DNA of 24,940 bases from a virus, in IMG/VR virus record IMGVR_UViG_3300006080_000169, positions 1 to 24,940 of that record. One strand, 5' to 3'. A program made the translations under genes and the position numbers. Of this stretch, positions 8,801 to 14,450 are shown piece by piece. The notes under the pieces were generated by a model, which saw only the letters and a list, made by a program, of their open reading frames with translations, searched no databases and was not told the origin of the DNA. The stretch's first letter is position 1. The number at the start of each line of letters is the position of its first letter.

Positions 8801-10551
8801 GTACCCTAGGTAATACCGTAGACTCTGTAATATCTGGGTACTTGACTAAGGCTACGGAGTTATTTAAGACTTCTACAGGTAAGAGAGATAGATCCTTGTT
8901 AGTTGATAAGGCTAACCTAGGCGATACCATGGAGAGGTTGAATGACTTGTATGAGGAACTAGGGGGTACTCAGTTTAAGACTGCCTCCGATGTTATCCTT
9001 AACTCAAGACCCGACTTAAACAAGAGGTACTTGCAGAAGTTTCTCAGTACCCTCAATAACTGGTCTGCTATAGGTATGCTTAAAATGGATGGCATAGATG
9101 GTTTAGTTAATAACATGACTTCTGCAATCTTAGGTAGCATGGAGTTCAAAGAGATTTACAAGTCCTTACCTAAGGAGAATCAGGAGATTATGCTTAAATA
9201 CTTCTCTCTTCAAGGGGCTGGGCAGAAAGAGCTTAGTGCTATAAATAGTACCCTAAGTGGTATGAGGGTATATGCCGACAGAAGTACTGGTGGTGCGTAT
9301 GAAAAGTTTGTTGATAAGTGGAAAGCTAGGGGTGGCGGATTATGGATAGATGCAGATGAAGCTTTCAATAGAACTGGTGCAGTGTTGGCTGATACTATCA
9401 ATGGTAACTTTAAGAATCTCAAGAAGGCTAATAGTGCGCTTCGTAAGTTGGGTAGAATGACATTTTTTATCAGTGATAACCTGAACGATCATGCACAGCT
9501 ACAGGTTCTACATATGGTAGATAACATAGCAGAGATTGCGGGGCTTAATGAGAGGCAGATTGTTAGCCTAGCTTCTACATTGAAGAACAGGGTACTTGGA
9601 CACAATATCCCGTCTCAGAAGCCTACCCTCTTTCATGGAGTTATAGGTACACCTATCAGCTTATACCAGAACTATAACTTGAATATTCTCAACATGATGT
9701 TCAAGTACGCTGGGGACAAGAAGTCGTTACTTAGATTCGGAGCTATGCAGACAGGGGTATTTGGATTACAAGGTACCCCTGGTTTCCACCACCTCAATGA
9801 AGCAGTACATACTATCTATGGCAAAGAAGAGGGGCATGATATAAAGTCCATAGTCGATGACATAGGAGGTATGGCTACTACTAAGTGGTTGATGTATGGC
9901 AGTGGCTCTGTTGCAGTAGATGGTGCTTTGTATTCCAGAGGAGACTTGAACCAAAGGAATCAGTTTATTATACCTACTACCGCCGAAGAGATACCTACAG
10001 TAAGAGCGATCACACAAGTGTATAACTCTTTCAGACAGGGAGTTACCGATGTGGCAAATGGTGTACCTGTGTTCGATGCATCCTTAGATGCCCTAGCACA
10101 TAGCCAAATTAATAGACCGCTAACTGGAATTATTGATGCGTATAGGTCTTACAGTACCAGCCAGAAAGGTAACTTAGCAGGTAGGACTCTAGCAGAAGCT
10201 ACGTCATGGAGAGGTAATGTTGCAAGGATACTAGGAGCAAGACCTTTTGAGGAAGCCCTAATAAGAGAGAGGCAATGGAGGTTGGGTAGTTATCAGGCAG
10301 ATAGCCAGAAGGAAGTAGGAAGGTTAGGTCAGAGCTTGAATAGATTGCTACTGTCTAAGGATGGGAACTTGTCTCAGGAAGAGTTAGATACCTTCAGGAA
10401 TAAGTACATGAAGGAGGGTAAGACTGTGGAACAGTTTGAGAAGTGGTTTAATAATAAGGTGAAACACTGGGATGAAGATGCCGTCGATAGACTAGAACGT
10501 AAGGTAAAAGGAACTAGGTACGAAGACACCTTCATGCAGTACTTTAGGTAA
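5824..10551 (+). CDS. Giant internal virion / DNA-ejection protein, gp16-like position (1575 aa)
   Basis: The ATG at 5824 is one base after the preceding TAA, with GAGAGGT just upstream, so the two are translationally linked. The N-terminal third has several Gly/Ala-rich hydrophobic helices (LAGDIAASLVPGTGAVMAAR near residues 98-118; IDRAATGAIVGGGINAAFHG near 207-227), as seen in core proteins that insert into membranes during ejection. The rest is long, mostly helical and without recognised enzymatic motifs. Size (T7 gp16 is 1318 aa) and last place in the three-gene core set support an ejection protein. No transglycosylase motif is visible at its N-terminus, consistent with that domain having moved to the upstream gene. 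The stop codon overlaps the converging - strand gene by 8 nt. Confidence 0.6.
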   Translation: MSKYLVDSLLSRDFTASKKNQVSYLDRVTTGAVEADEDFFLTDIAQVLGITAVSSVSSFINSGIAIGNYFGSDISDMEVEDWIPDSFEDDYERSKRGYDLAGDIAASLVPGTGAVMAARKVAKGSKYLSHLYDTRQVKKLHNSKVREALKEFADTGSFNKRAFFGNIFGRSALVGAVEGATFELGAYAGTQLFKDLDKDDLDYMDIIDRAATGAIVGGGINAAFHGLGSYIGVNKKLNKRLKKAEDPLEVGGLLKASGEGNRVVHHKHNMEKITESVPSSHAVESMLTVERVSIDESLRKLVEHSDTDKSLFDQVSIAVKNLSYEYTRNLLSGHTSIGRVAKRTTGANLAVKERALLPIPKQVLQYMDDMADEIGNPLALLIQKASTEPELLPKRVLNFVTKNESDLKRNIKTESYVNLDTGARYEELLEPFLADFGIKTVRLGKDVTKGTVELMDGEILKWGKSPQINRVIAQALIKKAISEKKGASGMLGTKAKVLDEKTLEEYEALSEIITLGRVVQDDIVYPVGIHTKEELYEGVKKLKMELLGKALKEGHSSDKILQDLGVRVEHTVVKAEGDKWVTLAQGDLQRATHVRAVSSPTTFSLDAKEAFLWDKMAYSQLEDFALVTGTGVLGLSIDSLPQFPKYLLKGVIDSGASLLSSAAVKGGYLGTEQTLSNIGVITHNVTKRKSYEALESLDPSFAQMKIEQHGVEEWGKVRMWYDNLSSKHRVQLGNFNNGQTYLATKKVADEMRDLDALPANGISGVDYILIKNVATARWLNEWQSTHAPIAKEKLATLKAEGYHPKYGHEDFYLPPEPIKFGAIVYKSGGLKGVTKVGMLRAENAEHLKALMANIKASEEEYTVRAISDIDDYYNAVGQYDVSRSFSKKYDSEFNSKKGEGANVHPNLNGGVIAEQLQAYVHSAISKNTRRAVRLVYSKEYSILESLRERQVDLQQSAKKGQGLSLFDAKVTPAGNAIKTMLDVPPDQAIEALSTLGNTVDSVISGYLTKATELFKTSTGKRDRSLLVDKANLGDTMERLNDLYEELGGTQFKTASDVILNSRPDLNKRYLQKFLSTLNNWSAIGMLKMDGIDGLVNNMTSAILGSMEFKEIYKSLPKENQEIMLKYFSLQGAGQKELSAINSTLSGMRVYADRSTGGAYEKFVDKWKARGGGLWIDADEAFNRTGAVLADTINGNFKNLKKANSALRKLGRMTFFISDNLNDHAQLQVLHMVDNIAEIAGLNERQIVSLASTLKNRVLGHNIPSQKPTLFHGVIGTPISLYQNYNLNILNMMFKYAGDKKSLLRFGAMQTGVFGLQGTPGFHHLNEAVHTIYGKEEGHDIKSIVDDIGGMATTKWLMYGSGSVAVDGALYSRGDLNQRNQFIIPTTAEEIPTVRAITQVYNSFRQGVTDVANGVPVFDASLDALAHSQINRPLTGIIDAYRSYSTSQKGNLAGRTLAEATSWRGNVARILGARPFEEALIRERQWRLGSYQADSQKEVGRLGQSLNRLLLSKDGNLSQEELDTFRNKYMKEGKTVEQFEKWFNNKVKHWDEDAVDRLERKVKGTRYEDTFMQYFR

Positions 10552-11179
10552 GAGAGTTTAGGTACATTACCCAAGCTGTCAGTATGAGAAGTCCTACTGC
10601 GGTGATTCCCATTGCCCATAAGGCTATAGCTATAAGAGGAGTTTTACCCTTTTGATTCATGTCCTCTATGAGTTCCTTATACTTTGGGGTTAAGTTCTTT
10701 GGATCTAGTAGGGCTGTTTTAACTGCAAGTTCATGCTCCTCCCTAGCTAAGTCAGTGGAACCTTCTTCCTTTACAGCCTCCTTAGTTGGGGGCTTTTTAG
10801 GTTGTGGGTCTTCCACCTCAACTTTGGGTGCAGACTTAGTTGGTGGCACAGGCGTACCCTTATTAGCTTCACGCTTATCCAAAGCCCCCCTTATCTCCAA
10901 GACTTTATATACCAGTTCAGGATTCTTTAGTAGAACCGTGTTAAGTCTAGTAAGTACAGAGGTAGGTGAACGACTTAGTATGCCTGCTACTTTACTTACA
11001 TAGGCTCTATGACCTACTAAGTCTAGTAGCCTAGTTACTTCATCTTCACTCCATCGTCTACCGTTCTTAGAGACGTCGGTAGACTTATACCCCATAGTCT
11101 TAACGTGTGCCCTTATCTTGTTTCTTGCGTTCTTACTCTCAAGGGGGAATAGTAACCCCGCGTATTTAACCTGTTTCAT
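10544..11179 (-). CDS. Myb/SANT-like DNA-binding protein with C-terminal membrane anchor (211 aa)
   Basis: The ATG at 11177-11179 follows AAAGGAG with an 8-nt spacer and overlaps the preceding gene by ATGA. Residues 41-80 (RRWSEDEVTRLLDLVG then VAGILSRSPTSVLTRL) match the Trp-anchored, three-helix pattern of Myb/SANT-type helix-turn-helix domains, preceded by a basic region. A Pro/Lys-rich linker (108-135) and charged helix (140-175) lead to one hydrophobic segment at about 181-206, five residues from the end. The protein would be tail-anchored with the DNA-binding head in the cytoplasm. A comparable logic is known for phi29 p16.7, which tethers replicating DNA to the membrane with the anchor at the other end. 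Function here is inferred. It is the last gene of the early arm. Confidence 0.65.
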   Translation of the reverse strand: MKQVKYAGLLFPLESKNARNKIRAHVKTMGYKSTDVSKNGRRWSEDEVTRLLDLVGHRAYVSKVAGILSRSPTSVLTRLNTVLLKNPELVYKVLEIRGALDKREANKGTPVPPTKSAPKVEVEDPQPKKPPTKEAVKEEGSTDLAREEHELAVKTALLDPKNLTPKYKELIEDMNQKGKTPLIAIALWAMGITAVGLLILTAWVMYLNSLT

Positions 11180-11421
11180 TGTATAACTCCTTTCTCTTTA
11201 AGTTTACGTAGCTCTATTGTCGCCCACTCTACAGGGTTCACATCACAACTACACTGGTCGCCTTCTAATGTCCACTCTGACTTAGGTAATACCCTAGTAG
11301 CCAGTACTGTGTTACCTTTACTTAGGATTAACTTCAAGTCGCCCGAAGTAGTAGGTACAGCCATTACATTTGGTCTGTCGTCTACTCCGATCTTACGTCT
11401 TTCCCCTAGTCTTATTACCAT
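11176..11421 (-). CDS. Unknown small protein (81 aa)
   Basis: The ATG at 11419-11421 lies inside the end of the exonuclease gene (7-nt overlap) and the stop forms an ATGA with the next start, so it is embedded in a coupled operon. The protein is basic at the N-terminus (RLGERRK) with beta-strand-like middle segments and a helical end (ATIELRKLKEKG). Two cysteines lie close together (CSC) without a full metal-site pattern. I do not recognise a family. Confidence 0.7.
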   Translation of the reverse strand: MVIRLGERRKIGVDDRPNVMAVPTTSGDLKLILSKGNTVLATRVLPKSEWTLEGDQCSCDVNPVEWATIELRKLKEKGVIQ

Positions 11422-11972
11422 GAGAACCCTGCCTTCTGTAACTTTTTTAAAGCTAGTAGTACTAAGCTTGCCTCATGCTTTGCATCCCATAAGGCGTGGT
11501 GCTCTATGCCCTCGAAGCTTAGTGCAGTCTTCTTATTCACACTAGCCATATCAAGTACAGTTCTCACATCACGTATGTTGTAGAACTTCCAAGGAGGTGG
11601 TACTTCAATCTGGCGATAAGCATTCTCAAGTAGTATCATATCAAACACACTACCGTTGCCCCAAGGTCTTACCTTATTGAGGGAGCAGTTAGCACGTACC
11701 CATTCCTTGAATCTTTTGAGGGTGGTTTCTAAATCCTCCTCTCCTGACCATGCTTCATCTTTTGCTTCTACAGGGGCTACCTTCTCCCACCATCGCATGG
11801 TCGAGCTATCAGTAGTACGTACAGAGTTAGCCCCATACTCAGAGTCCATTTTGTCGTAGAACTCATTTCCCATAATACCTGTACGTCTGTCGATGAAGAC
11901 AGCACCTATTGATATGATCTTAGCATCGGGTGCTGTTCCTGCTGTCTCTATGTCTATTATTAAGTCTTCCAT
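11415..11972 (-). CDS. DnaQ-fold 3'-5' exonuclease, DexA / Rv2179c-like (185 aa)
   Basis: The three DEDDh exonuclease motifs are present: DIET (D7, E9), SVFD (D111) and HHALWDA (H158, D163). The segment KFYNIRDVRT around residues 129-138 resembles the corresponding part of T4 DexA (FWNQRDIRT), and WWEKVAP matches its WW-x-x-x-x-P segment. The family (3'-5' exoribonuclease Rv2179c-like) degrades single-stranded DNA or RNA from the 3' end using two metal ions. At 185 aa it is a stand-alone exonuclease domain. A role in end processing, recombination or nucleotide recycling is likely, beside the polymerase that has its own proofreading domain. The ATG at 11970-11972 follows GGAAGG. Confidence 0.85.
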   Translation of the reverse strand: MEDLIIDIETAGTAPDAKIISIGAVFIDRRTGIMGNEFYDKMDSEYGANSVRTTDSSTMRWWEKVAPVEAKDEAWSGEEDLETTLKRFKEWVRANCSLNKVRPWGNGSVFDMILLENAYRQIEVPPPWKFYNIRDVRTVLDMASVNKKTALSFEGIEHHALWDAKHEASLVLLALKKLQKAGFSW

Positions 11973-12043
11973 ATTCTACCTTCCCATTGTAGGTACTCTT
12001 CCCAACACTCTAGTGCTTCTGTGTAATATAGTTTATACATCAT
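11960..12043 (-). CDS. Very small ORF (27 aa) with a strong ribosome binding site
   Basis: AAAGGAG (12049-12055) stands just before an ATGATG (12038-12043). The frame reads 26-27 codons to a TAA at 11960-11962, overlapping the exonuclease start by 13 nt. The product is Tyr/Trp/Glu-rich (begins MMYKLYYTEALECWEEYLQW). The TGA of the upstream 55-aa ORF overlaps the start, the same coupling used throughout this arm. Either it is a true microprotein or a leader whose translation delivers ribosomes to the exonuclease gene. Confidence 0.5.
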   Translation of the reverse strand: MMYKLYYTEALECWEEYLQWEGRIWKT

Positions 12044-12207
12044 ACAAGCTCCTTTAAGCTTAGAAGGGTAAGTACCCCTAGTATTGTCATGGCAGGAACA
12101 CCCCACCAATCAGTTAAATGGTACGTCCAAACGTACCCCATCCCTAGTATCGTAGGCATCCACAATGTTACTTGTATGAATGGTACGACTAGGCTAAGAA
12201 TTCTCAT
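12040..12207 (-). CDS. Small membrane protein (55 aa)
   Basis: This ORF starts at an ATG (12205-12207) within the end of the helicase gene and ends in a TGA overlapping the next start. It fills what would otherwise be the largest gap of the arm. Nearly the whole protein is hydrophobic: a first segment at about residues 3-27 (ILSLVVPFIQVTLWMPTILGMG) and a second at about 34-50 (WGVPAMTILGVLTLLSL), suggesting two membrane helices. A GAGAGG lies 8 nt upstream of the ATG. Size and topology would suit a holin-like or membrane-modifying protein, but its place in the replication arm argues against a late lysis role. No family is recognised. Confidence 0.6.
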   Translation of the reverse strand: MRILSLVVPFIQVTLWMPTILGMGYVWTYHLTDWWGVPAMTILGVLTLLSLKELV

Positions 12208-13444
12208 AGTCTAACCTCTCTTCTTTAGTTAAGAAATCCAAGTTAAGGTACTTGTCTAAGACTTTATCCCTGCCCTTCTTTACGAGTAGGTATGTACCAT
12301 TACTAGCTTTCATTATTTCGTTCTGTATAACAAGGGTATCTAGTGCAGTTATCACATGACTCCACTTTGGGCATTGTACCTTGACTAGGTTGTATAGCTT
12401 CAAAGCACTTATACCTTCTGGTGAATTGAGTAGTACATCTAGTATGACTGACCTTAGTAGGGACTGCTCTGCATTGTCGAATATGCTTACGAATGCAGTA
12501 GCCATTTTGCGCTCATTAGTTGCTAGGATTGTATTCGCATTTATGACTATGGAAGCTGTAACTACAAGAGTGTCCTCAATGGCAGAGAAGATAGCACATA
12601 GCTTTAGAAGGTGAACGTAGCGCCTCTCAACATACTGTTCCATGTGTATGGGGGTAGGTATCTTCCAGTTCTCATATATGTCTGCTAGTATTACCATAGC
12701 TTCATCTGTGTACTTTACAGTACCCTCTACCTTTGCTACCTTTTTAAATACCTCAAGTATCTTCTTATTCTTCTCAGGGTCTGCCCTCTCAGGAAATGCT
12801 ATCTTCTGTCTAGTCTCATGCCAAGGTATGATAAGGAATCTAGTTAGTATGCCTTGATTTAACGAAGCACCTTTGAACTTTAGTCTGAAGCCAGAGGGGG
12901 TGTTACCACTTAGGATAAACACATAGGGCTTTCTTATAGCACTAGCTCCCTTCTGCAACCACTTGTCATACACATCTGGTGTGTCGTATAGCTCTGATAG
13001 TATCTCTAGGAATTCGTCAAACGTAGTACCTAGGAAAGCATTGAATTCATCAGCCGCTATAAGTATATCAGAAGCTTTGCTATCTTCTAACCCAAACACG
13101 TCATCGGTATCTTCTAAGTCTGGCAACTCTAATTCCTTAACACCTGATAGCTTAGATAGGAACGCTTCCTTGGAACACCTCTTAGGTGCGAATGATGTAT
13201 ACCCCGCATCTTTAAGTAGGTCTACTGCAATTTTAATAGCACTGGACTTTCTACACCCTGACTTGCCAATGATCTGCAAGTACATATTTGTATAGAGGGT
13301 CAAGTGTCCCAGCGGTATCGTCACCTTCCTAGCTAACAAAGTACCTACTGCTCCTATAGCAGACCATCTATGGTAGACGAATGCACTCTCTGTGTTCTTG
13401 TCAACGTACTCGAAGTACAGCTTAAAGAACTCCTCTACGGGCAT
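12194..13444 (-). CDS. DUF3987-like P-loop ATPase, likely replicative helicase (416 aa)
   Basis: The Walker A-like motif GKSGCRKSS is at residues 60-68, with Arg where a second Gly is usual. A Walker B follows at 126-133 (DILIAADE), then a sensor Asn in LSGNTPSG (N181) and a probable arginine finger in GILTRFL (R202). This order is characteristic of DUF3987-type ATPases found in phage replication modules, thought to act as helicases. Residues 330-400 resemble a winged-helix tail. There is no primase domain in this gene. The ATG overlaps the preceding stop (TGATG). Placed between polymerase and exonuclease genes, it is the best candidate for the replication-fork helicase; the other helicase in the window is SF1. 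Helicase activity is inferred. Confidence 0.7.
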   Translation of the reverse strand: MPVEEFFKLYFEYVDKNTESAFVYHRWSAIGAVGTLLARKVTIPLGHLTLYTNMYLQIIGKSGCRKSSAIKIAVDLLKDAGYTSFAPKRCSKEAFLSKLSGVKELELPDLEDTDDVFGLEDSKASDILIAADEFNAFLGTTFDEFLEILSELYDTPDVYDKWLQKGASAIRKPYVFILSGNTPSGFRLKFKGASLNQGILTRFLIIPWHETRQKIAFPERADPEKNKKILEVFKKVAKVEGTVKYTDEAMVILADIYENWKIPTPIHMEQYVERRYVHLLKLCAIFSAIEDTLVVTASIVINANTILATNERKMATAFVSIFDNAEQSLLRSVILDVLLNSPEGISALKLYNLVKVQCPKWSHVITALDTLVIQNEIMKASNGTYLLVKKGRDKVLDKYLNLDFLTKEERLDYENS

Positions 13445-13839
13445 CAGTCGCGCACCAACTTAGGGTGTCTACTTCTTAGTATACCAAGTTGAACATTGAT
13501 CGAGTCTATTAAGGCTCTCGTACACTCCATGTCCTGCTGTAGGGTTTTATAAGGTACAGTTCTCTTGCACTTACCTTTGCACCTAAGTTCCTCACATTGA
13601 ATGGTATACTCTAATATGTCCACTATGTCCATAGCAGGTCTGAACTCTAAGCCCAATACTTGTGGTATTGAGAACTTCCATGACTCTAAGCCTGCCAAGT
13701 TATGTTGGTGCTTGATCATACCATAAGGGTATTCTTCACATGGAGTGGTAGGAGATACCTTGCAACCTAGTGACTTCAATGTATCCATTGTCACATCACT
13801 TCCTGTGGATACTACCACTAATCGCCAAAACTTGTTCAT
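13444..13839 (-). CDS. Unknown cysteine-rich protein (131 aa)
   Basis: The ATG at 13837-13839 is preferred over one 42 nt upstream because it forms ATGA with the preceding stop and has AAAGGTGG at a suitable distance. Cysteines at 26, 34, 82, 87, 91 and 106 include a C-x4-C-x3-C cluster (CEELRCKGKC), which could bind zinc but does not match a finger I can name. The end is helical and basic. The stop overlaps the helicase start by one base, so the two are probably made together; an accessory factor for the helicase is possible but unproven. Confidence 0.65.
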   Translation of the reverse strand: MNKFWRLVVVSTGSDVTMDTLKSLGCKVSPTTPCEEYPYGMIKHQHNLAGLESWKFSIPQVLGLEFRPAMDIVDILEYTIQCEELRCKGKCKRTVPYKTLQQDMECTRALIDSINVQLGILRSRHPKLVRD

Positions 13840-14180
13840 CGCATTACCACCTTTAAGTTTAATTCTTCTAAGGTATACCAAGTCAGGTATCCTTTAGGTA
13901 CACGTACTTGGAATTCTATAGTGTTACCATTCTTATGGCGCGACTGTACTACCTCCCCATTATTCACCTTGTCACCTATATACAATGTAGTCATGTCTGC
14001 ATGTACCACCTTTAAATTACTTGCTTCCATTAAATCTTCCCCTCTTATTATATGTATCAAAGCCCAGCTACAAAATACCACCCACCCACTAGGAGTAAAG
14101 ACTCCTATACCATGTAGGTGTAACGTGAGCAGTATGATTGCTACTAGGGCTACTTGTAGTATGTCTTTAAGTTGGCTCAT
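13836..14180 (-). CDS. Membrane protein with soluble C-terminal domain (114 aa)
   Basis: Residues 7-22 (ILQVALVAIILLTLHL) and 31-46 (SGWVVFCSWALIHIIR) are hydrophobic and likely form two membrane helices. Residues 51-114 are a small soluble beta-rich domain (TTLYIGDKV, NTIEFQVRV, YLTWYTLEEL) reminiscent of short SH3-like folds. The first ATG (14178-14180), inside the preceding gene, has only a weak ribosome binding site. A much better one (GAGGGG, 14039-14044) precedes the internal Met51 codon (14028-14030), so a separate 64-aa soluble form may also be made. No family recognised. Confidence 0.6.
   Translation of the reverse strand: MSQLKDILQVALVAIILLTLHLHGIGVFTPSGWVVFCSWALIHIIRGEDLMEASNLKVVHADMTTLYIGDKVNNGEVVQSRHKNGNTIEFQVRVPKGYLTWYTLEELNLKVVMR
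14039..14044 (-). promoter_or_regulatory. Internal ribosome binding site within the 114-aa gene
   Basis: GAGGGG on the - strand stands 8 nt before an in-frame ATG at 14028-14030 and is stronger than the site at the annotated start. It may yield a soluble C-terminal product. Confidence 0.45.
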
Positions 14181-14430
14181 TACTAGCGTTCAAATCCTTT
14201 ATCCTGTCTGATAACTTCCTTGAGGTATGGTAGGTTACGTTCAATCTGGATTCTAGTATCTCTAGTTGTGTCTTCAACTTATCAGTTAGGAACATAACCC
14301 CCTCATCTTCTTCATGCTCCGTAGGTGTAGTCTTGAACTTTTCCTCGGTAGCTTCAAACAGTGCTAGTGTTACCTTGCAGGCTCTGCTTATATTATTAAG
14401 TTGTGCGCTGTATATTTGTCTCTTGCTCAT
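14167..14430 (-). CDS. Unknown small helical protein (87 aa)
   Basis: The ATG at 14428-14430 follows AAAGGGGT. The product is charged and predominantly helical, with an acidic break (EHEEDEG, about residues 38-44) between two helices; the second (LTDKLKTQLEILESRLNV) has heptad-like Leu spacing that could form a coiled coil. It overlaps the following gene by 14 nt and follows the polymerase by 20 nt. No family recognised. Confidence 0.7.
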   Translation of the reverse strand: MSKRQIYSAQLNNISRACKVTLALFEATEEKFKTTPTEHEEDEGVMFLTDKLKTQLEILESRLNVTYHTSRKLSDRIKDLNASNEPT

Positions 14431-14450
14431 GTGTACCCCTTTAGTTATTA

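Noticed and set aside
10659-11003. 114-aa ORF on the + strand
   Set aside because: Lies antisense to the Myb-like gene, Ser-rich shadow composition, no ribosome binding site.
12040-12207. Holin assignment for the 55-aa membrane protein
   Set aside because: Size and helices would fit, but it lies in the replication arm without endolysin or spanin genes nearby.
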